Assembly: GCA_036567085.1 (NCBI GenBank)
Contig: DATCVG010000080.1
Span: forward strand, 1 to 35,603
Source of the DNA: Methylopumilus sp036567085
GTDB lineage: Bacteria; Pseudomonadota; Gammaproteobacteria; Burkholderiales; Methylophilaceae
DNA: 35,603 nucleotides
Direction of reading: 5' to 3'
Below, piece by piece: positions 24,113-31,712 of the stretch. Both the position numbers and the translations under genes were made by a program. The notes below the pieces were generated by a model, which ran no database searches, was not told the origin of the DNA, and saw only the letters and a list, made by a program, of their open reading frames with translations. The stretch's first letter is position 1; the number at the start of each line of letters is the position of its first letter.

Positions 24113-24555
24113 AACATGAAATTATGATTTACACGGATGGAGCTTGCAGAGGTAATCCAGGAGATGGAGGATGGGGTGCATTATTAATTTCTGGAAAAAA
24201 TGAGAAATCTATTTGTGGCGGTGAAAGAAATACCACAAATAATCGGATGGAGTTATTGGCAGTTATTAAGGCGCTTGAAATTATTAAGCAGACATCAAAA
24301 ATTAAAATATTCACGGATTCTACATACGTCCAAAAAGGTATTACAGAGTGGATTCATGTATGGAAACGTAACCATTGGAAAAATAGTAGTAAAAAAATTA
24401 TCAAGAATATAGACTTATGGCAAAGGCTGGATGAGTTAGCGTCGACTCATTTAATCGAATGGCTATGGATTAAGGGCCATGCAGGTCATGACGGCAATGA
24501 GATAGCAGACCAACTCGCAAATCAAGGCATTGACAGTTTATATAAGGAATCATAG
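24109..24555 (+). CDS. rnhA: Ribonuclease HI
   Basis: Removes the RNA strand of RNA-DNA hybrids such as R-loops and primer remnants; cytoplasmic. The 148 residues contain all catalytic positions at E. coli numbering: Asp10 in YTDGACRGNPG, Glu48 in NNRMEL, Asp70 in FTDSTYV, His124 in KGHAGH and Asp134 in EIADQLA. The basic handle region (WKRNHWKNSSKK, 85-96) used for hybrid binding is present. The ATG overlaps the methyltransferase stop by 4 bases, and its TAG stop overlaps the GTG start of dnaQ, so the three genes form a translationally coupled unit. The rnhA-dnaQ adjacency is also seen in E. coli, where the two are divergent instead of co-directional. Confidence 0.97.
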   Translation: MKHEIMIYTDGACRGNPGDGGWGALLISGKNEKSICGGERNTTNNRMELLAVIKALEIIKQTSKIKIFTDSTYVQKGITEWIHVWKRNHWKNSSKKIIKNIDLWQRLDELASTHLIEWLWIKGHAGHDGNEIADQLANQGIDSLYKES

Positions 24556-25235
24556 TGAGGCATATCTTTTTAGATACAGAAACAACCGGATTGTATGCAA
24601 ATCAAGGGCATCGAATTATTGAAATTGCTGCAATTGAAATTATCAATCGTCGACCCACAAATAACTCTTTTCATTTTTATATAAATCCAGATAGGGAAAT
24701 AGATCCTGCGGCACAAGAGGTTCACGGTATTACTTTAGATTTTTTACAAGACAAGCCAAGATTTACAGAAATTGCTTCTGACTTTATTAAGTTTATAAAA
24801 GATGCCACACTTATTATTCACAATGCCCCATTTGATGTTGGTTTCATAAACATGGAATTTGGTTTAATTGAAAAACCACCGATTGAAGAATTGGTTGCTA
24901 ATATTATTGATACATTAAAATTAGCGAAAGATATGCGACCAGGTCAGCGAAATAGCTTAGATGCCTTATGTCGTTTTTATAATATCGACAATTCTCAAAG
25001 AAGTCTTCACGGAGCCCTGCTAGACGCACAATTATTAGCTGAAGTTTACTTAGCTATGACCCGAGGCCAAGAGGATCTTATGATAGATTTCCAATACAAC
25101 GGGTCAGATTTTCTTGGAGAAAAAAATGCCAAACGGCCAACTAATCTTTTTGTTTTAAAGGCTGATGATGAAGAGCTTAAAAAGCATGAAGCATATTTGA
25201 ATAAAATGAAAGGCGAAAAGAAGTTAATTTGGTAG
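24555..25235 (+). CDS. dnaQ: DNA polymerase III epsilon subunit (3'-5' proofreading exonuclease)
   Basis: Proofreading exonuclease of the replicative polymerase core. The 226 residues contain the DEDDh exonuclease set: Asp7 and Glu9 in FLDTETTG, Asp94 in HNAPFDVGF, His152 and Asp157 in SLHGALLDAQLLAEVY. A C-terminal linker and tail (about 185-226) correspond to the segment that binds the polymerase alpha subunit. E. coli DnaQ is 243 aa, so the tail is a little short. The start is GTG at 24555-24557, overlapping the last base of the rnhA stop (TAGTG), which suggests coupled termination and reinitiation. It abuts queD tail to tail with no spacer. Confidence 0.95.
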   Translation: MRHIFLDTETTGLYANQGHRIIEIAAIEIINRRPTNNSFHFYINPDREIDPAAQEVHGITLDFLQDKPRFTEIASDFIKFIKDATLIIHNAPFDVGFINMEFGLIEKPPIEELVANIIDTLKLAKDMRPGQRNSLDALCRFYNIDNSQRSLHGALLDAQLLAEVYLAMTRGQEDLMIDFQYNGSDFLGEKNAKRPTNLFVLKADDEELKKHEAYLNKMKGEKKLIW

Positions 25236-25679
25236 TCAAATTTGAAATGCATCAGCCCAACTGTTAGGCGTTTCGTAGATACGAATTTGTTTAATTTTAA
25301 GCTGATGATTAAAACGATTATTAAATTCAGAGCTTAAAGTTAAGTATGCTTCTGACGCCATATTTTCTGCAGTTGGAACAACTGGAAAAATTACAGTTTT
25401 ATGATTAGTTAGTGTGTTTAAAAAATTAACAATTTCTTTATCATCTTTGTAAACAATAAACGCATGATCCCAGCGATCAACTATTAGATCTTTAATAATT
25501 TGTTTGACATCAGAAAAATCAATCACCATACCAAAATCTGAGCTTTTATTATCGTCATGAATAGGACCTGTTACGGTAACTTCGATAGCATAACGGTGAC
25601 CATGTAAATTTTTGCAGTTACTTTTATGGTTAGGTATGCGATGCCCTGCATCAAACTCTAAGCGGGTAGTAATATCCAT
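25236..25679 (-). CDS. queD: 6-carboxy-5,6,7,8-tetrahydropterin synthase
   Basis: Makes 6-carboxytetrahydropterin from dihydroneopterin triphosphate in the queuosine (7-deazaguanine) pathway. The 147-residue T-fold protein has zinc ligands His13 (FDAGHRI), His26 and His28 (NLHGH), and catalytic residues Cys22, the Asp71-His72 pair (WDHAF) and Glu105 (PTAEN). The length is somewhat greater than the 121 aa of E. coli QueD because of an insertion around 75-100. The end of queG, the last step of queuosine synthesis, is at the right edge of this window. It could also be annotated as 6-pyruvoyltetrahydropterin synthase-like; the Cys-X3-His-X-His spacing and bacterial context favour QueD. Confidence 0.93.
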   Translation of the reverse strand: MDITTRLEFDAGHRIPNHKSNCKNLHGHRYAIEVTVTGPIHDDNKSSDFGMVIDFSDVKQIIKDLIVDRWDHAFIVYKDDKEIVNFLNTLTNHKTVIFPVVPTAENMASEAYLTLSSEFNNRFNHQLKIKQIRIYETPNSWADAFQI

Positions 25680-25740
25680 TTATTAAACTTAATTATCGTC
25701 TAAGTAAATGACATTTTACCATTGCTCAACCTTAAAAGAT

Positions 25741-26970
25741 CTATAGCCTTGCAATACGTTGTAATGCTGGAGGATGAGAATCATAAAATGCGGAATATAG
25801 AGGGTCGGGAGTTAAAGTAGATGCATTATCTCGATAAAGTTTAACGAGTGAGTCTTTGAGATATTTTGCACTCGAATGTGTTTGTGCATAACGATCTGCT
25901 TCAAATTCATTTTGTCTTGAATAGAAAGCCATGATAGGTCTTATAAAGAAGATGAAAGTGGGTCCAACTAGCATAAAAAGAAGCAGAGCACTTCCATCTG
26001 AAGGGCTTGAAATACCAAGACCATGGTAAAACCATATTTGATCTTTTAAGTAGCCCAAGATAGCGAGACCAACAAAACTCACTACGAACATCATAAAAAT
26101 TCTTTTTTTAACATGGTTATGATGAAAATGACCAAGCTCATGAGCTAAAACAGCTTCAATTTCGTTATGATTAAGACGCTCTAAAAGAGTATCAAAAAAT
26201 ACGATACGTTTATTTTTACCAAAGCCTGTAAAATATGCGTTGCCATGATTGCTTCTTGCCGATCCATCCATGACAAATAATCCTTGAGACTTAAAACCAC
26301 ATTTTTTTAATAATGCGATGATTTTATTTTTTAAGGATTTATCTTTTAAAGGTGAGAATTTATTAAAAAAAGGAGCAATCCAAGTAGGATAGATAGCAAG
26401 TATTAAAAGATTAAATAAACTCCATACTGCCCAAAGATAAAACCACCAATAATTCCCCGCATTTTTTAACATCCACAATGCAATAAATAAAATAGGGAGT
26501 CCAAGACATAAGCCTAAAATTATCTGTTTATAAAGATCCGTAAAAAATAATTTTTTTGTCATTCGATTGAAGCCAAATTTTTCATCAATCATAAATGTTT
26601 TGTAATAGTTAAAAGGAAGGTCGATAAGGTTTGTAATTAAGATCACGCTCAAAATGATTGCGACATCTTTTAAAATAGGCGAGGTAATCTCATTAAAAAA
26701 TTGAGAGATTACGCTAATAAATCCTCCAACAGTCAGAAGTAAAAGAACAGAAGCTTGAACGATTGTATCTTTAAGACTTAATTCACTTTTTTCAATTGCA
26801 TAATGAGCCGCTTTTTGATGATCTTTAAGGCTGATATTTTTCTTAAATGCATCAGGTACTTTTTTTTTATTAAGTGATACAAAATTTATATGTCTTTTTA
26901 CAAGCCATAAGTGAATGCCTGTAGATAAGGCAAGAATTGCAATAAAGGTGTTACGTAGTATTTCGTCCAT
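25741..26970 (-). CDS. M48-family (Ste24-type) membrane zinc metalloprotease
   Basis: Integral membrane peptidase related to Ste24/CAAX prenyl protease 1. The 409 residues contain an N-terminal helix (about 5-22), the Peptidase_M48 N-terminal helical region with several membrane segments (about 68-200), and the zinc motif HELGH (277-281). The third metal ligand is probably the Glu of NEFEADRYA (about 348-356). Other family signs are NAYFTGFGKNKRIVFFDTLL before the zinc motif and SHPP near the C-terminus. Bacteria do not prenylate CAAX proteins, so its role is probably membrane protein quality control, by analogy with HtpX and other M48 proteases; this is inference. It lies 61 bp behind queD and is divergent from orn. 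Confidence 0.9.
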   Translation of the reverse strand: MDEILRNTFIAILALSTGIHLWLVKRHINFVSLNKKKVPDAFKKNISLKDHQKAAHYAIEKSELSLKDTIVQASVLLLLTVGGFISVISQFFNEITSPILKDVAIILSVILITNLIDLPFNYYKTFMIDEKFGFNRMTKKLFFTDLYKQIILGLCLGLPILFIALWMLKNAGNYWWFYLWAVWSLFNLLILAIYPTWIAPFFNKFSPLKDKSLKNKIIALLKKCGFKSQGLFVMDGSARSNHGNAYFTGFGKNKRIVFFDTLLERLNHNEIEAVLAHELGHFHHNHVKKRIFMMFVVSFVGLAILGYLKDQIWFYHGLGISSPSDGSALLLFMLVGPTFIFFIRPIMAFYSRQNEFEADRYAQTHSSAKYLKDSLVKLYRDNASTLTPDPLYSAFYDSHPPALQRIARL

Positions 26971-27011
26971 AATATCTCTGAATTAAGTTAATATTCTAGT
27001 ATTCTGTATGA

Positions 27012-27037
27012 AAACAATCTTATTTTGTAGATTGTTT
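27012..27037 (+). promoter_or_regulatory. Hairpin in the orn leader region
   Basis: AAACAATCT (27012-27020) and AGATTGTTT (27029-27037) form a perfect 9-bp stem with an 8-nt loop, 33 bp before the chosen orn start. A T run (27052-27057) follows at some distance. If transcription starts upstream it is a leader hairpin; otherwise it may be an operator shared with the divergent protease gene. Confidence 0.3.
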
Positions 27038-27070
27038 CAAACAATTGGTACTTTTTTAATGGAAATCATG

Positions 27071-27619
27071 ATGAGCTCTTCTGACGATAATTTAATATGG
27101 CTTGATATGGAGATGAGTGGGCTTAATACCGAGACTGATAAGGTGCTCGAAGTTGCAACTGTAGTAACTGACCCACACTTAAATATCATTGCAGAAGGCC
27201 CTGTTATTGTTATTCATCAAGCGGATGAGATACTAAATGGCATGGATGCCTGGAATCAATCTACACATTTGAAGTCAGGCCTCATAGAGAGAGTCAAGCA
27301 ATCTACGTTTGATGAGGTTTATGCATCAGAGATGACCATTGAGTTTTTAAAAAAGCATATTGCGCCAAATAAATCACCAATGTGCGGAAATTCAATCTGC
27401 CAAGATCGACGTTTTATGGCAAAGCATATGCCAAATCTAGAGAGCTATTTTCATTACAGGAATCTAGATGTAAGCGTTTTTAAAGAGCTTTCTCGACGTT
27501 GGAGACCTTCACTATACCAAGGATTTAAAAAATCAAGTAAACATGAGGCGTTGTCAGATATATATGAGTCTATTGAAGAATTAAAATATTATCGTGAACA
27601 TTTTTTAAAATTATCTTGA
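27071..27619 (+). CDS. orn: Oligoribonuclease
   Basis: Degrades 2-5 nt RNA oligomers and linear cyclic-di-GMP products to mononucleotides; essential in many proteobacteria. With the start at ATG 27071 the protein has 182 aa (E. coli 181), and the DEDDh residues fall at the E. coli positions: Asp12 and Glu14 (WLDMEMSG), Asp112 (CQDRRF), His158 and Asp163 (KHEALSDI). GGA at 27061-27063 is seven bases upstream. The adjacent ATG at 27068 is a minor alternative. A longer in-frame reading from 27008 would add a stretch unlike any Orn N-terminus and cover the leader hairpin. The TGA stop overlaps the TTG start of crcB. Confidence 0.95.
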   Translation: MSSSDDNLIWLDMEMSGLNTETDKVLEVATVVTDPHLNIIAEGPVIVIHQADEILNGMDAWNQSTHLKSGLIERVKQSTFDEVYASEMTIEFLKKHIAPNKSPMCGNSICQDRRFMAKHMPNLESYFHYRNLDVSVFKELSRRWRPSLYQGFKKSSKHEALSDIYESIEELKYYREHFLKLS

Positions 27620-27993
27620 AAAATTTTTTATATATAGGATTAGCTGCAGCTTCCGGTGCTTGGAGTCGATGGGGTATAAGTATTTTATTTGATTCTATGC
27701 ATCCATTATTACCATTGGGGACGCTGACAGTAAATTTAATAGGTGGATATTTAATAGGTGTATCGTTGGGCGCCTTCGAGTTATATAGCGAACTTAGCCC
27801 TGACATAAAATTGATTATTAATATAGGTTTTTTAGGTGGGCTAACTACATTCTCCGCTTTCACTGCCGAAGTTTTTCAATTGCTCCAAAAGAGTGAGTTT
27901 GTTTCCGCGCTCACTCTAGTTGCGCTTCATGTCATTGGATCTCTACTAATGACTTACCTTGGCTGGCTATCTATAAGCTTTATTAAGCAATAA
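27616..27993 (+). CDS. crcB: Fluoride ion channel CrcB/Fluc
   Basis: Small dual-topology membrane protein that lets fluoride leave the cell. The 125 residues form four membrane segments. Family motifs are ASGAWSRWG (12-20, the GGxxGAxxRY position, here with Trp for Tyr), GTLTVNLIGGYLIG (35-48, with the pore Asn40), and GFLGGLTTFSAFTAE (71-85), which carries the TTFSxF sodium/phenylalanine-box region. The start is TTG at 27616, overlapping the orn stop by 4 bases; the peptide fits the family N-terminus exactly and no better start exists. I see no fluoride riboswitch signature upstream, since the gene starts inside orn, so expression follows orn. It ends 1 bp from convergent rne. Confidence 0.93.
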   Translation: MKNFLYIGLAAASGAWSRWGISILFDSMHPLLPLGTLTVNLIGGYLIGVSLGAFELYSELSPDIKLIINIGFLGGLTTFSAFTAEVFQLLQKSEFVSALTLVALHVIGSLLMTYLGWLSISFIKQ

Positions 27994-27994
27994 A
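27979..27994. terminator. AT hairpin at the crcB/rne junction
   Basis: TTTATT (27979-27984) and AATAAA (27989-27994) make a 6-bp stem with loop AAGC; the crcB TAA lies in its right arm. A T run follows at 28007-28012 inside the rne end. It is weak on energy grounds and noted mainly because similar small palindromes mark the other convergent junctions. Confidence 0.25.
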
Positions 27995-30331
27995 CTATTT
28001 AGCAGCTTTTTTCTTCGTAGCCTTAGTTTCTATCATTACGATAGGCTCATCTTTCACTTTATCTTTATCTTTTTTTTGCCAAGCAGCTGTTTTTTTTGGT
28101 GCTGCTTTTTTAGATTTTTCTTCTATTTCTTTTTTAGTTTTAGGTTTTGGTTTGGTTTTTGTTTCAACAAGCTCAAGACCGATCGCTTTTAGATCAACTG
28201 GTTTTTCTTCTATTATCTTCTTAGCCTTAGTAGGTTTTTTGGAAATTTCATTTGATTTAGACTCTAATGTCTTAGCTTGAATATCATTAACTTCAAGCGA
28301 AGGTTTATTTAAAACGGTAGCATCTTGAACTGCCAAAGCTTTTTTCTCAAAATCATTTGGCTCTTGATTAGCTCTAGTATCTCGATTTTTATTAAAACGA
28401 CCACGTCTATTATTTCGACCTCTTCTATTGCTTTCTTGATTCGGTCGCGTATCTAAAGCCGATACTTTTTCATTAGGAGTTGTTGTAATGTTTGATTCAG
28501 AAGACTGGCCTTCTCCTTGAGCTTGTCTTCTATTATGTTGTTTAAATTTCTGATGACGGTTATTTCTTCCTCGATTATTATGATGTGGTCGTGGATGATT
28601 ATTTTCGTTTATTTCAGAAGTTTCCTGTTTTTCTTCATTATAGTTTTCTGAATTCCCATCATCTCCAGCAATGAGATTTTTAATGAAGCCAAATAATGTT
28701 TTATTCGATTTTCCAGATCCTGAAGGAGCAGGGCTATCAGGAATAATACTTTTTACTAAAGGTTCTTGTTTTGGCTCATTAGACACTTCTTTATAACTTA
28801 AAACTTGATTGCCTTCATTTAATGACTCCATCATTTGATAGCTAGGTTTAGATTGATTTGCAACATCCTCTTGTTTTGCACTTGAGATTGAATAGTTTGG
28901 AGACTCAAGATGCTTATTAGGAATTAGTATGATCTCAACTTTTAAGCGCTGTTCAAGATTAAAAATTTCGGAGCGTTTTTCATTAAGGAGGAATGTTGCA
29001 ATTTCAATAGGTAATTGAGCCGAAATAGTTGCATTATGTTCTTTCATACATTCTTCTTGAATCATACGAAGAATATGTAATGCCGTTGATTGAATATCTC
29101 TAATTGAACCAGTGCCATTACATTTCGTGCATATACTATTACTGGATTCACCAATACTTGGACGAAGTCGCTGACGAGAAAGCTCAAGCAATCCAAAGCG
29201 AGAAATTTTGCCTGTCTGGACTCGGGCACGATCATGATGAAGTGCCTCTTTAAAGCGATTTTCAACTTCGCGTTGATTTTTTTGACTTTCCATATCAATG
29301 AAATCAATCACCACTAAGCCACCCAAATCTCTAAGTCTTAATTGCTTAGCAACTTCTTCAGCAGCTTCAATATTAGTATTAAATGCAGTGTTTTCAATAT
29401 CACTTCCTTTTGTGGCTCTTGATGAATTTACATCAATAGAAACAAGGGCTTCAGTGTGGTCAATCACAATAGCGCCGCCTGAGGGCAATCTAACTTCCCT
29501 TGAGAAAGCTGACTCAATTTGATGTTCAATTTGAAAGCGAGAAAATAAAGAAACTTCATCTTCGTAAAGTTTTACGCGATCCACATAATTCGGCATAACA
29601 TGATTCATAAATTGGGTCGCTTGATCATAGATATCTTGCGTATCAATTAGAATTTCACCTATGTCGGGATGGAAGTAGTCTCTGATGGCTCGAATTACCA
29701 GATTGCCTTCCTGATATATTAAGAATGCTCCTGATTGGCCTTGCGAGGCTTCGTCAATAGCAGTCCATAATTGTTTAAGGTAATTTAAATCCCATTGAAG
29801 CTCTTCAAGCGACGAGCCTACGCCAGCTGTTCTACCAATAACACTCATACCTTCTGGAATGTCTAAATTAGAAATATGATCTCGAAACTCATTGCGTTCC
29901 TCACCTTCGACACGCCTTGAAACACCTCCACCATCAGGATTATTAGGCATTAATACGATATATCGACCCGCAAGAGAAAGGTAGCTTGATAGCGCTGCAC
30001 CTTTATTACCTCGCTCTTCTTTTGTAACTTGAACGATAATTTCCTGACCTTCTTCAATAACATCTTGAATGCGGGGGCGGTTTTGAGTTGATTCTTTGAA
30101 ATATTGAGGCGAAATTTCTTTAAAGGGGAGGAAACCATGACGTTCCGTGCCATAGTTTACGAAAGCTGCCTCAAGAGAGGGCTCTATTCTAGTGACAATA
30201 CCTTTGTATATATTACTTTTCTTGAGTGCACGACTTCCGCGTTCAATATCAAGATCAATTAATTTTTGACCATCTACAATTGCAACTCGCAATTCTTCTG
30301 ATTGGGTTGCATTAAAAAGCATACGTTTCAT
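27995..30331 (-). CDS. rne: Ribonuclease E
   Basis: Endonuclease for mRNA decay and for rRNA and tRNA processing; scaffold of the degradosome. Residues 1-125 hold the RNase H-like start and S1 domain (YKGIVTRIEPSLEAAFVNYG). The catalytic DNase I-like region has Asp300 (SIDVNSSRATKG) and Asp343 (IDFIDM). The zinc-link CTKCNGTG has Cys401 and Cys404. All sit three residues before the E. coli numbering, so the catalytic core (about 1-480) is complete. The rest is low-complexity tail: Arg/Asn-rich clusters at about 580-600 and 630-660 suited to RNA binding, and a Lys-rich C-terminus. At 778 aa it is shorter than E. coli RNase E (1061) but clearly longer than RNase G. The GGAG ribosome site is nine bases upstream and lies in a hairpin. 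It is divergent from rluC, as in E. coli. Confidence 0.95.
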   Translation of the reverse strand: MKRMLFNATQSEELRVAIVDGQKLIDLDIERGSRALKKSNIYKGIVTRIEPSLEAAFVNYGTERHGFLPFKEISPQYFKESTQNRPRIQDVIEEGQEIIVQVTKEERGNKGAALSSYLSLAGRYIVLMPNNPDGGGVSRRVEGEERNEFRDHISNLDIPEGMSVIGRTAGVGSSLEELQWDLNYLKQLWTAIDEASQGQSGAFLIYQEGNLVIRAIRDYFHPDIGEILIDTQDIYDQATQFMNHVMPNYVDRVKLYEDEVSLFSRFQIEHQIESAFSREVRLPSGGAIVIDHTEALVSIDVNSSRATKGSDIENTAFNTNIEAAEEVAKQLRLRDLGGLVVIDFIDMESQKNQREVENRFKEALHHDRARVQTGKISRFGLLELSRQRLRPSIGESSNSICTKCNGTGSIRDIQSTALHILRMIQEECMKEHNATISAQLPIEIATFLLNEKRSEIFNLEQRLKVEIILIPNKHLESPNYSISSAKQEDVANQSKPSYQMMESLNEGNQVLSYKEVSNEPKQEPLVKSIIPDSPAPSGSGKSNKTLFGFIKNLIAGDDGNSENYNEEKQETSEINENNHPRPHHNNRGRNNRHQKFKQHNRRQAQGEGQSSESNITTTPNEKVSALDTRPNQESNRRGRNNRRGRFNKNRDTRANQEPNDFEKKALAVQDATVLNKPSLEVNDIQAKTLESKSNEISKKPTKAKKIIEEKPVDLKAIGLELVETKTKPKPKTKKEIEEKSKKAAPKKTAAWQKKDKDKVKDEPIVMIETKATKKKAAK

Positions 30332-30336
30332 TATCT

Positions 30337-30358
30337 AAAACTCCTACAAGTAGGTTTT
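30337..30358 (-). promoter_or_regulatory. Hairpin covering the rne ribosome binding site
   Basis: On the rne strand CCUA pairs with UAGG around a CUUG tetraloop, and AAAA pairs with UUUU at the base with a 2-nt bulge. The right arm contains GGAG (complement of 30341-30344), the Shine-Dalgarno of rne. Folding would hide the ribosome site. Confidence 0.45.
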
Positions 30359-30395
30359 GAGATAAAGAATGTATTTTAGTTATTCAGGCGCACAT

Positions 30396-30415
30396 CTAAC
30401 CTCAGAAAAGGTTAG
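30396..30415 (-). promoter_or_regulatory. 7-bp hairpin in the rne leader
   Basis: CTAACCT/AGGTTAG is a perfect 7-bp stem with a 6-nt loop, 65 bp before the rne start. On the plus strand it is followed by TATTTTTT and would look like a terminator, but no plus-strand gene lies upstream. In the rne transcript it is a leader stem-loop, a plausible RNase E feedback site. Confidence 0.4.
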
Positions 30416-30476
30416 TATTTTTTGCAATAAAACTTCTATATTGAAAAAAGTTTTTAAATTATTTACTTAGTCACAG

Positions 30477-30492
30477 ATCTTATTTGTAAGAT
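30477..30492 (-). promoter_or_regulatory. Distal hairpin in the rne leader
   Basis: ATCTTA (30477-30482) and TAAGAT (30487-30492) form a perfect 6-bp stem with a 4-nt loop, about 146 bp before the rne start. It is AT-rich and weak alone, and listed as the third stem of the putative leader. Confidence 0.3.
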
Positions 30493-30632
30493 TGTTGAGC
30501 AAAATATTTATGAATCTTTGTTGTGTTCATATGCCATAAAACTAAAATATTCTTTAAATTTTTAAACCTTGTTTCAAGGCCGCTACTTAAAATAAGGCGA
30601 GCGGAAAAAACCATAGTAATTTGTTGTCACGG

Positions 30633-30638
30633 TATAAT
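30633..30638 (+). promoter_or_regulatory. Candidate -10 box for the rluC operon
   Basis: An exact TATAAT 85 bp before rluC would give a leader of about 75 nt. The leader contains a small bulged stem (30652-30657 with 30672-30677). No strong -35 hexamer is visible at 16-18 bp. Confidence 0.4.
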
Positions 30639-30691
30639 TCAGTGTAAATTATCTCTTCAATTCAATTGATTAAGAGAGTCTGAATACATCT

Positions 30692-30719
30692 AGTATAGGG
30701 TATAAATCCAATTAAACAA
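30692..30719 (-). promoter_or_regulatory. Candidate distal rne promoter
   Basis: On the minus strand TTGTTT (30719-30714), a 16-bp spacer and TATACT (30697-30692) form an acceptable sigma-70 promoter. Initiation near 30685 would give an rne leader of roughly 350 nt, similar to the 361-nt leader of E. coli rne. It overlaps the rluC leader. Unconfirmed. Confidence 0.3.
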
Positions 30720-30722
30720 AAT

Positions 30723-31712
30723 ATGGCTCAAAATTCTAACGCTAAAAATCTTTTTTCTCATGAAAAAGCCACATTTGTTCTTGTGGATGAAGCAAGTGAA
30801 ACACAAAAAATTGATAACTTCCTTTTAAAAATTTTAAAAAATGTACCTAAAAGCCACATTTATAAAATTCTAAGAAGTGGTGAAGTAAGGGTCAATAAAA
30901 AACGAATCGATACTTCGTACCGTCTCAAAATAGATGATCAAGTAAGGATTCCCCCTATTGCAATAAAAGTGGAGAGGCCGTCTCATGTTATCGAGCCCCA
31001 ACAGCAACAAACAGCCTGGTTAGAAACAAATATTATTTATGAAGATGATGGGTTGTTAGCGATAAATAAGCCAAGTGGTTATGCTGTCCATGGTGGTAGC
31101 GGACTGAATTTCGGCGTTATAGAACTGATTCGTCATACAAGACCTAAAGCTAAGTTTTTAGAGCTTGTTCACCGTATTGATCGAGAAACTTCTGGCATTT
31201 TATTGATTGCAAAAAAGCGCTCGGTGCTGGTCAATATGCACGATCTGATGCGTCATAACCGTATCGAAAAAAAATATATCATGATGGTTAAAGGTGAATG
31301 GACTGAGCCTAAAAAAACAGTTGAATTAATGCTCAAAAAAACATTCACGCAAGGTGGCGAGAGGCGAGTCAATGTAACTGATGGTGAAGATGATAGTCAG
31401 AATCAATTGAGTAAAACTATCTTTTATTTAAAAAAATCTTTAGGGACTTACTCACTCTTGGAAGCTAAGCTTATTACTGGAAGAACGCATCAGCTTCGGG
31501 TTCAGCTTGCGCATCTGGGATTTCCTATTTTAGGCGATGATAAATATGGCGATTTTGCCTTGAACAAAGCGCTCCAAAAAAAAGGTTTAAAACGTATGTT
31601 TCTTCACGCATTCTCCATGAAAATGAAACACCCCTTAACGGAAGAGTTGCTGGAGATCAAAGTTCCTTTACCACCCGAACTTGATACTTTTCTGAGTCAA
31701 CAAACCTCATGA
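30723..31712 (+). CDS. rluC: Ribosomal large subunit pseudouridine synthase, RluC type
   Basis: Modifies uridines in 23S rRNA (in E. coli 955, 2504 and 2580). The 329 residues have an N-terminal S4 RNA-binding domain (about 28-78: HIYKILRSGEVRVNKKRID) and the RluA-family catalytic domain, with the nucleophile Asp153 in HRIDRETSGILL. GRTHQLRVQLAHLGFPILGDDKYG follows near 257-280. RluD is the close alternative; the divergent position next to rne, as in E. coli, favours RluC. No clear ribosome site precedes the ATG (AAACAAAAT). The stop overlaps the phosphatase start by 4 bases, opening a four-gene coupled run to sppA. Confidence 0.92.
   Translation: MAQNSNAKNLFSHEKATFVLVDEASETQKIDNFLLKILKNVPKSHIYKILRSGEVRVNKKRIDTSYRLKIDDQVRIPPIAIKVERPSHVIEPQQQQTAWLETNIIYEDDGLLAINKPSGYAVHGGSGLNFGVIELIRHTRPKAKFLELVHRIDRETSGILLIAKKRSVLVNMHDLMRHNRIEKKYIMMVKGEWTEPKKTVELMLKKTFTQGGERRVNVTDGEDDSQNQLSKTIFYLKKSLGTYSLLEAKLITGRTHQLRVQLAHLGFPILGDDKYGDFALNKALQKKGLKRMFLHAFSMKMKHPLTEELLEIKVPLPPELDTFLSQQTS

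Larger units (their letters stand above)
30332..30722. other. 391-bp divergent intergenic region rne/rluC
   Basis: This is the only gap over 300 bp in the window. I see no open reading frame of note and no tRNA or known riboswitch. It holds, in the rne direction, three hairpins (30477-30492, 30396-30415, 30337-30358) and a distant candidate promoter (30692-30719), and in the rluC direction a -10 box (30633-30638). There is also a small symmetrical stem CCTTG-TTT-CAAGG at 30567-30579. The size and structure suggest a long regulated rne 5' UTR. Confidence 0.6.

Noticed and set aside
27008..27070. Longer start for oligoribonuclease
   Set aside because: It would add 21 residues foreign to the family and cover a perfect leader hairpin. 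The start at 27071 places all catalytic residues at E. coli numbering and has a GGA site at good spacing.
27570..27863. Minus-strand open frame of 97 codons opposite orn and crcB
   Set aside because: It mirrors the codon pattern of crcB on the other strand and has no recognisable motif; a shadow frame.
30396..30423. Plus-strand rho-independent terminator (stem plus T run)
   Set aside because: No plus-strand gene lies upstream of it; crcB ends more than 2 kb away beyond the oppositely oriented rne. It fits better as a stem in the rne leader.
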